Shown: one piece after another, positions 41,247 to 50,280 of the stretch
Numbering within the stretch: position 1 is the first letter of the stretch
How the letters are laid out: every line of letters begins with the position of its first letter
Assembly: GCF_029674545.1 (NCBI RefSeq)
Contig: NZ_CP121354.1
Span: 372,001-436,000 of the forward strand
Source of the DNA: Mesorhizobium sp. WSM4904
GTDB lineage: Bacteria; Pseudomonadota; Alphaproteobacteria; Rhizobiales; Rhizobiaceae
Reading direction: 5' to 3'
Length of the DNA: 64,000 nt
The notes under the pieces: generated by a model
Told to the model about the DNA's origin: nothing
Database searches by the model: none
Seen by the model: the letters and a program-made list of their open reading frames with translations, nothing else
Translations under genes and position numbers: made by a program

Positions 41247-42791
41247 TCACCCGGCGGCGAAAGGCACGGCGACGAATATCTGCGCGTCGGCGCGATCGAC
41301 CAGCAGCAGCACCGACTTCTTGCCGGATTTGGCGGCTTCGGCGATCGCCTGGTTCGCCTGCCTGGCGCTCCTCACCGGCGTCTGGTCGACGGCAACGATG
41401 ACGTCGCCGGGCTGCAGGCCGGCGGCCGAGGCCGCCTTGTCCGGATTGACACGCTCGATCACGGCGCCGCGCTGGTTGTCGGCGAGGTTGAGTTCCTGAC
41501 GGATGTCAGGCGTGAGATCGGTCAGGCCAAGGCCGAGCGACGGCACGCCCAGGCCCTGTCCGGCCGGCGGTTTGCTCCCTTGGCCAGCTGAAGCGGTCTG
41601 CGTATCCTCGGTGTTGCGGCCGACATCGGCCGAGATCTGGAGCGCCTTGCCCTTGCGCCAGACGTTGAGCGTCTCCTTGGCCCCGGGCGCGACGTCGGCG
41701 ACGGCGCGCGACAGGTCCTTCGGATCCTTGATCTCCTGGCCGCCGAAACCGGTGATCACGTCGCCGGTCTTGATACCGGCCTTGGCCGCTGGCGACCCGT
41801 CGGTGACCTGGGCGACCAGCGCGCCGCCAGGATGATCGAGGCCGATGGCGCTGGCGACATCCGGCGTGACAGGCTGGATCTGCACGCCGAGATAGCCGTA
41901 TTCGATATCGCCGCCCTTCATCAGCTTGGCGACGACCTTTTGCGCCTGGTTCGATGGGATGGCGAAGCCGACGCCGACGCTGCCGCCGTTGGGCGAATAG
42001 ATCGCGGTGTCGATGCCCACGACATTGCCGCTGACGTCGACCAGCGGACCGCCGGAATTGCCGTGATTGATCGGCGCGTCGATCTGGATGAAATCGTCGA
42101 ACGGCCCGCTGTGCAGGTCGCGGCCGCGCGCCGAGACGATGCCGGCGGTGACCGTGGTGCCGATGCCGAAGGGGTTGCCGATCGCCAGCACCTGGTCGCC
42201 GGTCATCAGCTTGTTGGAATCACCCCATTTGACGATCGGCAGCGGCTTGCTCGCCTTGATCTTGAGCACCGCCAGATCGTTCTTGGCATCGTGGCCGACG
42301 AGCTTGGCGGGTAGCTCGGTGCCGTCGTCGAGCGTCACCTTGATCGAGGTCGCACCGTCGACGACATGGTTGTTGGTGACGATGGTGCCGTCCGAGCCGA
42401 CGATGAAGCCGGAGCCCAAAGCCTCCTGCCGCGGCGACTGCTGCGGCGGCGTCTTCGGCATCGGAATGCCCTGGTCGCCGAAGAACTGCTGGAAATACTG
42501 ATCGAAGGGCGAATTGCCGTCGAAGGGCGAGCCATCGCCCATCGCTCCGGGCTGCGCCTTCATCATGGTCGTCACGGTCACGACAGCTGGCTTGGCGATG
42601 GCGACGACCGGCGCGAACGAGCCGTTGGGGGCGGTGATGCCGGCGACGGGGGTCTGGGTCGTCGCGGCCACATTGCTCAAGCCGCTGTTGCCCTCATTTT
42701 GCGCAAAGGAGACGACAACGGGGGTAATGATCAGCGCAGCGCCCAGCAGGGCCGCGACGCGATGTCTGCGAAAAATGCTGATGGGTGACAT
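41247..42791 (-). CDS. Periplasmic Do/DegP-type serine protease
   Basis: 514 residues with an N-terminal export helix (RVAALLGAALIITPVVVSFAQ). The trypsin-like triad is His142 (TNNHVVDG), Asp172 (KNDLAVLKI) and Ser246 (HGNSGGPLVD). PDZ1 starts near residue 288 (YGYLGVQIQPVTPDVA) and PDZ2 near 410 (LGLTDLTPDIRQELNL). It acts in envelope protein quality control. The 180-base space to the molybdopterin gene downstream shows no gene. Confidence 0.94.
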   Translation of the reverse strand: MSPISIFRRHRVAALLGAALIITPVVVSFAQNEGNSGLSNVAATTQTPVAGITAPNGSFAPVVAIAKPAVVTVTTMMKAQPGAMGDGSPFDGNSPFDQYFQQFFGDQGIPMPKTPPQQSPRQEALGSGFIVGSDGTIVTNNHVVDGATSIKVTLDDGTELPAKLVGHDAKNDLAVLKIKASKPLPIVKWGDSNKLMTGDQVLAIGNPFGIGTTVTAGIVSARGRDLHSGPFDDFIQIDAPINHGNSGGPLVDVSGNVVGIDTAIYSPNGGSVGVGFAIPSNQAQKVVAKLMKGGDIEYGYLGVQIQPVTPDVASAIGLDHPGGALVAQVTDGSPAAKAGIKTGDVITGFGGQEIKDPKDLSRAVADVAPGAKETLNVWRKGKALQISADVGRNTEDTQTASAGQGSKPPAGQGLGVPSLGLGLTDLTPDIRQELNLADNQRGAVIERVNPDKAASAAGLQPGDVIVAVDQTPVRSARQANQAIAEAAKSGKKSVLLLVDRADAQIFVAVPFAAG

Positions 42792-42980
42792 GGTCGTTTC
42801 TGTCCGGGCGAGAGTTGATCCGGCGCCGCGGGTGGTTCTCAGGGGACGCGCCCGTCGGTGTGTCGGCGACCGGGATTGCCTGTCTCGCCATGCATGGCAG
42901 CCGGCCGGATCGACAGCCTTGCATCTAGGGCGTGGAATGGCCCGAATTAGGGTTTTGGCACGACCTTACGAAGATTTAAT

Positions 42981-43727
42981 TCAGAGAACGCTCACGAACC
43001 GCTCTCTCCGGCGCAGGTAGGCGGATGCGATCTCGCGCATGCGCTGGCCATTGAAACTCGGGCCATGACCGCCATGGCCGATACGTATCGGCAGGTCGAG
43101 CAGCCGCTGCATGGTGCGGCAAAAGGCAGCACGATCCGAATCCGGCAGATCGTCAATCAGCATGCCGTCATAGATCGCGTCGCCGGCGAAGAACAGGCCG
43201 TCGGCTTCGTCAAACAGCCCGATCGAATCCGGCGAATGTCCCGGCAGATGCAGCACGCGGAATTTCCGGTCGCCGAGATCGACGATATCGCCTTCGTCGA
43301 GCGCTCGTGTGAGCGGCGCCGACGGGATTCGATAGTCGGCCGCCTTCCAGGCGGGCGCCGGCAGCTTTGATACCGCGCCGTCGAGATTGTGGAACATGTA
43401 AGCATAAGTGACGGCATCATCCATGTCGTCGAACTGCGCCGCGCTGACCTTCGGCCCCATGCGCAGCGGGAATTCGTGCAGCGAGCCGACATGGTCGAGA
43501 TGTATGTGGGTGGCGACGACGATCAGCGGTTTGCCAGCCGGCGTTTCGATCTCGGGCGCCAGCGGCCAGATGCCCATGCCGGTGTCGACCAGCAGGTCGG
43601 CATCACGGCCCTCGAGATGCCAGATGTTGGCGCGCACGAAATCGTGCACGAAGGGCTCGGTCAGCATCGTCGTCCTGGCATCGACAATCGCCTTGCCGAA
43701 CCAGTCGCCCACAACGAGGTCGCCCAT
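42981..43727 (-). CDS. MBL-fold metal-dependent hydrolase
   Basis: 248 residues. The zinc-binding HIHLDH is at 74-79; further ligands are in HLPGHSPDSI, FFAGDAIYDG and IGHGGHGPS. This is the metallo-beta-lactamase superfamily, near AHL lactonase/quorum-quenching and glyoxalase-II-like hydrolases. Its ATG overlaps the stop of the upstream phosphofructokinase gene by one base (TGATG). The substrate cannot be assigned. Confidence 0.9.
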   Translation of the reverse strand: MGDLVVGDWFGKAIVDARTTMLTEPFVHDFVRANIWHLEGRDADLLVDTGMGIWPLAPEIETPAGKPLIVVATHIHLDHVGSLHEFPLRMGPKVSAAQFDDMDDAVTYAYMFHNLDGAVSKLPAPAWKAADYRIPSAPLTRALDEGDIVDLGDRKFRVLHLPGHSPDSIGLFDEADGLFFAGDAIYDGMLIDDLPDSDRAAFCRTMQRLLDLPIRIGHGGHGPSFNGQRMREIASAYLRRRERFVSVL

Positions 43728-44893
43728 CAGACGAACGGCTTCCCGACCTTGTATTTTTCCGGCACCAGCCGCTTGAGATAGGCCATGCCGGCCTCGGACA
43801 ACTGGTTGACGTCCGGCTTCATAAAGTTGTCCGGCATGTGGCGCGTCTTGCCGGCGACCGCCTTCAGCGGCACCTTCTTCAGCACGGTCTTTTCGCCATC
43901 ATATTGCAGCGCCACCGAGCCGCCGCCCTCCTCGGCGACGGCAACCGCGAAGGCGCCGGCATCGAAGGCCTCCTTGGCGTCGACGGGGCTGATCGCGCCG
44001 ACATAGCCGCGCGGCATGTAGCCCAACGCGTCGACGCGGGCCCGCTTGCCCGGCAGGCCTTCGGCCAGCGCCCGCTCGAGCGCCGCCGGCAGGTCGCTGC
44101 CCGACAGTTTGACGTTGCCGTGCTGGTCGCGCTCGAGCTTTTCCGGCGGCACCAGGCTTTCGACCAGCGCCTTGCCGTCGGCGGTGCTGACGCCCTCCGA
44201 AACGGCGACGATGCAGCGCTTGTGGCGGTCGAGCGTCCTACGCACATCGTCGATGAAACGCTCGGCGGAGAAGGCGCGCTCCGGCACATAGACCAGATGC
44301 GGGCCGCTGTCGGAATCGAGCTGCCAGGCAGCGGCGGCGGCGGTCAGGAAGCCGGCGTGCCGGCCCATGACGATGCCGACATAGATGCCAGGCAGCGCGC
44401 GGAAATCGAGATCGACGGAGAGGAAGGCGCCGGCGACGAATTCGGCAGCCGAAATGAAGCCAGGCGTGTGATCGTTCTCCTCGAGATCGTTGTCGATGGT
44501 TTTCGGAGCATGCACGAAGGCCATCGTGCCGCCGGCGGCATCGGTCAGGATCTGCTGGGTGCCCGAGGTGTCGTTGCCGCCGATATAGATGAAGGCATCG
44601 GCGCCGGCCTTCTTCAGGCCGTTGAGGATGACCTCGCAATAGGCAGCGTCGGGCTTGTCGCGGGTCGAGCCGAGGGCGGCGCTCGGCGTGCCGGCAATCA
44701 GCCGCAGCCGGTCCTCCGGAATGGCGGAAAGGTCGACATAGTTGCCGTCGCGGATGCCGCGCACGCCATGGATCGAGCCCAGCACCTTGGCGCCGGGATG
44801 CCGTTTGCGGATCTCCAGCGTGGCGCCGACGACCGTCTGGTTGATGACGGCGGTGGGGCCGCCGCCCTGCGCGATGACGAAAGTTCCGGCCAT
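43727..44893 (-). CDS. pfp: 6-phosphofructokinase, pyrophosphate-dependent type
   Basis: 388 residues. Motifs: FVIAQGGGPTAVINQ at the N-terminus, IGGNDTSG at 104-111, PKTIDNDL at 130-137 and VMGRHAGFL at 175-183. The GGNDTS and KTIDND residues (instead of GGDGS and GTIDND) are those of PPi-PFK. It interconverts fructose 6-phosphate and fructose 1,6-bisphosphate with PPi. Most rhizobia lack ATP-PFK and use the Entner-Doudoroff route, so this enzyme may work mainly in the gluconeogenic direction. It is co-transcribed with the MBL hydrolase. Confidence 0.9.
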   Translation of the reverse strand: MAGTFVIAQGGGPTAVINQTVVGATLEIRKRHPGAKVLGSIHGVRGIRDGNYVDLSAIPEDRLRLIAGTPSAALGSTRDKPDAAYCEVILNGLKKAGADAFIYIGGNDTSGTQQILTDAAGGTMAFVHAPKTIDNDLEENDHTPGFISAAEFVAGAFLSVDLDFRALPGIYVGIVMGRHAGFLTAAAAAWQLDSDSGPHLVYVPERAFSAERFIDDVRRTLDRHKRCIVAVSEGVSTADGKALVESLVPPEKLERDQHGNVKLSGSDLPAALERALAEGLPGKRARVDALGYMPRGYVGAISPVDAKEAFDAGAFAVAVAEEGGGSVALQYDGEKTVLKKVPLKAVAGKTRHMPDNFMKPDVNQLSEAGMAYLKRLVPEKYKVGKPFV

Positions 44894-44981
44894 GATCTTC
44901 TTCTCCCGAGACGAAGGTTTTCAGGGCACCTTCGCCTGTCTTGCGGCATCGCGCAACGGAAGAAAACTCACTGATGGCGGA

Positions 44982-45752
44982 TCAGACGACGACGACCGGG
45001 TTCCTCTTGGACACGCGGTTGTAGAGGTCGATGATGTCCTGGTTGATCAGCCGCACGCAGCCCGACGACATCGCCTGTCCGATGCTCCACCATTCCGGCG
45101 AGCCGTGGATGCGGTAGCCGGTGTCCTTGCCGTTCTGGTAGATGTAGAGCGCGCGGGCGCCGAGCGGATTGGTGAGGCCGCCGGGCTGGCCGCCCTGCCA
45201 CTTCACCAGCTCCGGCTTGCGCTGGATCATCTCCGGCGGCGGCGTCCAGACCGGCCACTCCTTGCCGTACTGGATGTTGGCGCGGCCCGACCATCGGAAG
45301 CCGTCCTTGCCGATGCCGACGCCGTAGCGGATGGCGTCGCCGCCCGGTTGGACCAGGTAGAGCATGCGCTCCTGCAGGTGGACGACGATGGTGCCGGGCG
45401 CCTCGCCGGTCTTGTCGACGACGATCTGGCGGCGGAATTCCGGCTTGACCTTCTGCCATGGCACGGCGGGCACCTGGAAGCCGCCATCGGTGAGCGAAGC
45501 ATACATCACGTCCGGGCCGGTGATGTTCTTGTCGACGCTGATCGCCGGTCGCATCGGATGCACCGAGCCGGTGGTCGTGTTGTCGAGCTGCAATTGCGGC
45601 AGATCGAGCGTCTCTGTGGTGCTGCAGCCGGCGATGCCGAGCAGCGCCATGGCGCTCATGCCGGAAAGCATGGCGCGGCGGGAAAGCGGAATTTCGGTTT
45701 CGACGGTTTCGCCGTTCGAAGGCGGCGTCAGACTTTGCGGCAACTCGCGCAT
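44982..45752 (-). CDS. L,D-transpeptidase (YkuD), lipoprotein-like
   Basis: 256 residues from the ATG at 45752 (MRELPQSLTPPSNGE); a start at 45815 is possible and neither has a good ribosome site. A Tat-like/lipobox leader RRAMLSGMSAMALLGIAGC ends at a candidate lipid-bearing Cys. The YkuD domain has RIHGSPEWWSIGQAMSSGCVRL with the catalytic His and Cys. Such enzymes make 3-3 cross-links in peptidoglycan or attach proteins to it. It is a single gene facing away from the lysE-type exporter. Confidence 0.88.
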   Translation of the reverse strand: MRELPQSLTPPSNGETVETEIPLSRRAMLSGMSAMALLGIAGCSTTETLDLPQLQLDNTTTGSVHPMRPAISVDKNITGPDVMYASLTDGGFQVPAVPWQKVKPEFRRQIVVDKTGEAPGTIVVHLQERMLYLVQPGGDAIRYGVGIGKDGFRWSGRANIQYGKEWPVWTPPPEMIQRKPELVKWQGGQPGGLTNPLGARALYIYQNGKDTGYRIHGSPEWWSIGQAMSSGCVRLINQDIIDLYNRVSKRNPVVVV

Positions 45753-45982
45753 ACACCAAACCCTACGCTGTCGGCGGGAAGCACGGTCCGGCCGAATGGC
45801 TGGCATTTTCATCATTCATGGTTGAGAAAGCGTGAAAGGCGCGAGGCCGGGCTTAACCCTAACGGCCCGCCACATCGCCGGAGGAGCCAGGCAAGCCAGC
45901 ACCGAAGATTTTGTCCATGACCTCTTTACAATCGCGAAGACGCCAGGATTTATCCTGTTCTTTGCGCTCAAGGAGTGAGGAA

Positions 45983-46606
45983 ATGTCCTTCGAAAACTGG
46001 GCTGCGTTCGCCGCCGCCTCTACCATCCTTCTCGTCATCCCGGGCCCGACAATCCTCTTGGTCGTCTCCTATGCGCTGGGCCAGGGCTGGCGCACAGCGC
46101 TGCCGATGGCGGTCGGCGTCGCGCTCGGCGACTTCACCGCCATGACGCTGTCGATGCTGGGTATCGGCGCGCTGCTTGCGGCATCGGCAACCGTGTTCAC
46201 CGTGCTCAAAATTATCGGCGCCGGCTATCTGGTCTATCTCGGCATCAAACTCTTCCGCGCCGGCGGCGCGCTGAAGGCCGAGCCGCGCACCGACGCGGTG
46301 TCGGCGGCAAGGATGATGGCGCATGCCTGGCTGGTGACGGCGCTCAACCCGAAGAGCATCACCTTCTTCGTCGCCTTCCTGCCGCAGTTCCTCGACCGGC
46401 ATGCCGATTTCTGGACGCAGATGCTGATCTTCGAAACGACCTTCCTGGCGCTCGCCTTCACCAACGCCCTGGGCTATGCCCTGGTCGCCTCGCGGGCACG
46501 CGCCATCGTGCGCAATCCGAAGGCGATCCGCATCTTCAACCGCACCGGCGGAACGTTGCTGGTTGGCGCCGGCATCGCCACGGTAGCGATGCGCTCGGGG
46601 AATTGA
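45983..46606 (+). CDS. LysE/RhtB-family amino acid exporter
   Basis: 207 residues from the ATG at 45983 with AGGAGTGAGG upstream. Five to six hydrophobic segments; LVIPGPTILLVVSYALGQGW near the N-terminus and AWLVTALNPKSITFFVAFLPQFL in the middle are LysE/RhtB signatures. It exports amino acids or related metabolites through the inner membrane. An upstream in-frame ATG at 45911 lacks a ribosome site. The substrate is unknown. Confidence 0.92.
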   Translation: MSFENWAAFAAASTILLVIPGPTILLVVSYALGQGWRTALPMAVGVALGDFTAMTLSMLGIGALLAASATVFTVLKIIGAGYLVYLGIKLFRAGGALKAEPRTDAVSAARMMAHAWLVTALNPKSITFFVAFLPQFLDRHADFWTQMLIFETTFLALAFTNALGYALVASRARAIVRNPKAIRIFNRTGGTLLVGAGIATVAMRSGN

Positions 46607-46716
46607 GGGCAGGCCCGGCGGCGCCTCTCGATGGGACGCTGCCGTCTCGGTTGGCGGACCAGCTTTTGATGCTCTAGGATCGGATACCGATCAGCAGAGC
46701 ACCGAAGGACAACTCA

Positions 46717-48042
46717 ATGGCGCTGAAGGACGCATTCGGCCTGGCTTATTCAGGCGCGACCGAAGCCGGGTTTTCGTCCTACGCCAGAGCCGTCCATGAA
46801 TTGCAATGCTTCATCGGCGACCCGGTCGGCACGATCGACCGCGCCATCGCCGACGATCCCGGTTTCGTGATGGCGCATGTGTTCAAGGGCTACCTGTTCG
46901 GGCTGGCCACCGAGCGGGAGGCCATGGCAGTCGCGCGATCCTGCCATGCGGCGGCGCTGTCGCTTGCCGGCACCACGCATGAGCGGGCGCATGTCGCGGC
47001 GCTTGGCCGTCTCGCGGCGGGCCGCTGGCACGACGCCGCCCGCGTCCTGGAGGATGTCGCGATCGACAATCCGCTCGACGCGCTGGCGCTGCAGGTGGGA
47101 CATCAGATCGACTTCTTCACCGGCAATGCGCGCATGCTGCGCGACCGGATCGGCCGGGCGCTGCCGGCCTGGCAGAAGGGCATGCCGGGCTACCATGCCG
47201 TCCTCGGCATGCAGGCCTTCGGACTGGAGGAAATGGGCGACTATGCCCGCGCCGAGAGTCTTGGCCGGCAGGCGATCGAGATCGAGCCGCGCGACGGCTG
47301 GGCGCAGCACGCGGTCGCGCATGTCATGGAAATGCAGAGCCGGCAAAGGGACGGCATCGCCTGGATGCGCGCCAACCCCGATGCTTGGTCGAAGGACAGC
47401 TTTCTGAAAATCCACAATTGGTGGCACCTGGCGCTGTTCCACTATGACCTCGGCGAGACGGACGCGGTTCTGACGCTTTATGACGGGCCGATCTATGGCG
47501 ACCGCTCGACGCTGGCGCTCAACATGGTCGACGCTTCCGCGATCCTGTGGCGTCTCCATCTCGGCGGCGTCGACGTCGGCGACCGCTGGGCCGCACTTGC
47601 CGCCAACTGGGCGCCGAAGGCCGCCGCCGGCAATTATGCCTTCAACGACGCACATGCGATGATGGCCTTTGTCGGGGCCGGATTGGACGCGCCGGCGCAG
47701 ACCTTGCTCGAAGCGCAGCGCGAGGCGATGCGCGGAAATGACGACAACGCCGCCTTCACGCGCGACGTCGGCCACTCGCTGACGCTTGCCTTCAAGGCGT
47801 TCGGCGAGGGCAACTATGGCGAAGCCGCGCGCCTGATCCGGCCGATCCGGTCGATTGCCCACCGCTTCGGCGGCAGTCACGCGCAGCGCGACGTGATCGA
47901 CCTGACCCTGATCGAGGCCGCACTTCGGGCCGGTGACGGTGCGTTGGCGCGGTCATTGACCGCCGAGCGCCGGCTGGCGCGGCCGGACAGCCCACTGTCG
48001 GCGCTGTTCTCGCGCCGCGCGGCCGATTTGTCAGAGAATTGA
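46717..48042 (+). CDS. TTC38-like tetratricopeptide repeat protein
   Basis: 441 residues with GAAGGA upstream. It resembles the TTC38 family, found in animals and bacteria: AHVFKGYLFGLATEREAM, ERAHVAALGRLAAGRWHDAARVLEDV, GYHAVLGMQAFGLEEMGDYARAESLGRQAIEIEPRDGWAQHAVAHVMEM and HNWWHLALFHYDLG. There is no signal peptide. The family has no known reaction. It stands 82 bases upstream of xylB on the same strand, so it may share its transcript, but a role in xylose use is not shown. Confidence 0.88.
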   Translation: MALKDAFGLAYSGATEAGFSSYARAVHELQCFIGDPVGTIDRAIADDPGFVMAHVFKGYLFGLATEREAMAVARSCHAAALSLAGTTHERAHVAALGRLAAGRWHDAARVLEDVAIDNPLDALALQVGHQIDFFTGNARMLRDRIGRALPAWQKGMPGYHAVLGMQAFGLEEMGDYARAESLGRQAIEIEPRDGWAQHAVAHVMEMQSRQRDGIAWMRANPDAWSKDSFLKIHNWWHLALFHYDLGETDAVLTLYDGPIYGDRSTLALNMVDASAILWRLHLGGVDVGDRWAALAANWAPKAAAGNYAFNDAHAMMAFVGAGLDAPAQTLLEAQREAMRGNDDNAAFTRDVGHSLTLAFKAFGEGNYGEAARLIRPIRSIAHRFGGSHAQRDVIDLTLIEAALRAGDGALARSLTAERRLARPDSPLSALFSRRAADLSEN

Positions 48043-48124
48043 CCCGAGGCGGATCTTGGCATAAGAACTGGCCAAGCCAGATTTTTTCGAGATCCGAAAA
48101 AATTAATGGCAATGGGAGGACATC

Positions 48125-49579
48125 ATGTATCTCGGCCTCGACCTGGGCACATCGGGCGTCAAGGCGCTGCTGATCGATGATCGCCAGAAGGTCATCGGCT
48201 CGGGCCATGGCTTGCTCGAGGTCTCGCGGCCGCATCCCGGTTGGTCGGAGCAGGACCCGGCGCACTGGATCGAGGCCTGCGAGGCGGCGATCGCCGAGCT
48301 CAAGGCTTCCCATCCAACTGAGCTTGCCGCGGTCAAGGGCATCGGCCTCTCCGGCCAGATGCATGGCGCAACCCTTCTCGACGCCTCGGACAAGGTGCTT
48401 CGCCCCTGCATCCTGTGGAACGACACGCGCAGCCATGTCGAGGCTGCCGCGCTCGATGCCGACCCGCGCTTCCGCGAGCTAACCGGCAACATCGTCTTTC
48501 CGGGCTTCACCGCGCCGAAGCTCGCCTGGGTGAAGAACAACGAACCGACAATCTTTGCCAGGGTTGCCAAGGTACTGCTGCCCAAGGATTTCTTGAGGCT
48601 CTGGCTTACCGGCGAGCACATTTCCGAAATGTCGGATTCGGCCGGCACGTCCTGGCTCGATGTCGGCAAGCGCCGCTGGTCGTCCGAATTGCTCGCTGCG
48701 ACGTCGCTCGACGAGAAGCACATGCCGTCGCTTGTCGAAGGCACCGCGAAGGCCGGCGCCTTGCGCGGCGACCTCGCCTCGAAATGGGGCATTGCTTCAG
48801 GCATTCCGGTGGCCGGCGGCGCCGGCGACAATGCGGCGTCGGCCTGCGGCATGGGCACGGTCGGCGCCGGCAACGCTTTCGTCTCGCTCGGCACGTCCGG
48901 CGTGCTGTTCGCGGCGAACGCCTCCTACCTGCCCAATCCGGAAAGCGCGGTGCACACATTCTGCCATGCGCTGCCAAACACCTGGCACCAGATGGGCGTC
49001 ATCCTGTCGGCCACCGATTCGCTCAACTGGCTGTCGGAGATCACCGGGAAGAGCGCCGGCGACCTGACCGGCGAGCTCGGCGACAAGCTCAAGGCGCCGA
49101 CGGACGTCTCTTTCCTGCCCTATCTCTCCGGCGAGCGCACGCCGCACAATGATTCCGTTATCCGCGGATCATTTACGGGCCTCGCGCATGAATCAGGCCG
49201 GGCCGTGCTGACGCAGGCCGTGCTCGAAGGCGTGGCGTTTGCCTTCCGCGACAGTCTCGAAGCGCTGAAGACGGCGGGCACGAAGCTTACACGAGTGACG
49301 GCGATCGGCGGCGGCTCGCGCTCGCGCTACTGGCTGAAGGCGATCGCCACGGCGCTGCAGCTGCCGGTCGACATTCCGGCCGATGGCGATTTCGGCGCCG
49401 CTTTCGGCGCGGCGCGGCTCGGCCTGATTGCCGCGACGGGTGCTGATCCAATTGCCGTCTGCACGGCGCCCGTGACCGACACCACGATCGAGCCGGATGC
49501 CGGACTTGGTGGGGCCTTCGCGGACGCCTATCAGCGCTATCGCGCGCTCTACCCGGCGATAAGGGCTGCAACCGCGTGA
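48125..49579 (+). CDS. xylB: Xylulokinase
   Basis: 484 residues, FGGY carbohydrate kinase. N-terminal YLGLDLGTSGVKALLIDD is the phosphate loop; GLSGQMHGATLLD and WNDTRS are xylulokinase-specific; the C-terminal domain has LGTSGVLFAAN, YLSGERTPHND and TAIGGGSRSRYWLKAIA. It phosphorylates D-xylulose produced by XylA (50.3 kb). GGGAGGAC precedes the ATG. Its stop codon lies inside the first unit of a 30-bp direct repeat. Confidence 0.96.
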   Translation: MYLGLDLGTSGVKALLIDDRQKVIGSGHGLLEVSRPHPGWSEQDPAHWIEACEAAIAELKASHPTELAAVKGIGLSGQMHGATLLDASDKVLRPCILWNDTRSHVEAAALDADPRFRELTGNIVFPGFTAPKLAWVKNNEPTIFARVAKVLLPKDFLRLWLTGEHISEMSDSAGTSWLDVGKRRWSSELLAATSLDEKHMPSLVEGTAKAGALRGDLASKWGIASGIPVAGGAGDNAASACGMGTVGAGNAFVSLGTSGVLFAANASYLPNPESAVHTFCHALPNTWHQMGVILSATDSLNWLSEITGKSAGDLTGELGDKLKAPTDVSFLPYLSGERTPHNDSVIRGSFTGLAHESGRAVLTQAVLEGVAFAFRDSLEALKTAGTKLTRVTAIGGGSRSRYWLKAIATALQLPVDIPADGDFGAAFGAARLGLIAATGADPIAVCTAPVTDTTIEPDAGLGGAFADAYQRYRALYPAIRAATA

Positions 49580-49631
49580 GTGGGCGCGAGGCACCCTCTA
49601 GCCGCATGAGTGGGCGCGAGGCACCCCCCTC
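49572..49631. repeat. Two tandem 30-bp units at the end of xylB
   Basis: CCGC(G/A)TGAGTGGGCGCGAGGCACCC begins at 49572 and again at 49602. The first unit contains the xylB stop codon (49577-49579); the second runs into the palindromic repeat that follows. Confidence 0.75.
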
Positions 49632-49780
49632 TGCCCTGCCGGGCATCTCCCCCTCAAGGGGGGAGATTGGCAGCTTCAGCGCTGCCGTACTTTTTTCCAC
49701 GCTGGCGATTGGCGAAGAGCAACGTGACAGCCAATCTCCCCCCTTGAGGGGGAGATGGCCGGCAGGACAGAGGGGGGTGC
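49621..49780. repeat. Palindromic repeat family R3, intact copy
   Basis: GCACCCCCCTCTG (49621-49633) is the exact reverse complement of 49768-49780. Next inside are CCGGGCATCTCCCCCTCAAGGGGGG and CCCCCCTTGAGGGGGAGATGGCCGG, then ATTGGCAGC / GACAGCCAAT. It sits between convergent genes and could limit read-through. The copy near 29 kb is split by the IS element. Confidence 0.8.
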
Positions 49781-49806
49781 TTCGCGCCTCCCCTCCCCGG
49801 TTGGCC

Positions 49807-50169
49807 TCACTGCGCCGGGACCTTGTCAAGGAAGCCGGTGACGCTCTTCAGGCGGCCGTTCTCGATGACGCCGATATCCGTGCCTTCGATGACGGACTCA
49901 TTCCCCTCCGGCCCGAGGTTCCACGAGAAGCGGATGCGGTCGGCGAAACCGTCGGGCTCGCCTTTCAGCGAGAAACGAAAGCCGGCAAAGCGCTGCTGGA
50001 CGCCGTCGATCAGCGCGGCGATGCCTTCATGGCCGTCGCCCTGCATGACCGGGTCGCGGTAGCTGACGTCGCTGGTGAAGGCAGCCTCGAGCAAGGCCTT
50101 TCGGCGCGTCGCGTCGCTCTCGTTCCAGGCGGTGATGTAGTTGCGGGCGATCGTGTTGAGGTCGGTCAT
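49807..50169 (-). CDS. NTF2-like (SnoaL/nuclear transport factor 2) small protein
   Basis: 120 residues from the ATG at 50169, with AAGGA eight bases upstream. MTDLNTIARNYITAWNE, AAFTSDVSYRDPVMQGDG and FSLKGEPDGFADRIRFSWNLGPEG are typical of the NTF2/SnoaL fold, whose members include isomerases, hydrolases and ligand-binding proteins. The longer minus-strand reading to 50733 is antisense to xylA and rejected. It lies between xylB and xylA in the opposite direction. Function unknown. Confidence 0.85.
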   Translation of the reverse strand: MTDLNTIARNYITAWNESDATRRKALLEAAFTSDVSYRDPVMQGDGHEGIAALIDGVQQRFAGFRFSLKGEPDGFADRIRFSWNLGPEGNESVIEGTDIGVIENGRLKSVTGFLDKVPAQ

Positions 50170-50280
50170 TGTCTTCATCCTTCGTTGGATCGTTACGACA
50201 TGACCCTTTTCGCGCCAGGAAAGAGCGAAACCAATTACGCCTGAGGTAATCGGGCGAAGCATTCGGAGAGGAAGGAAACC

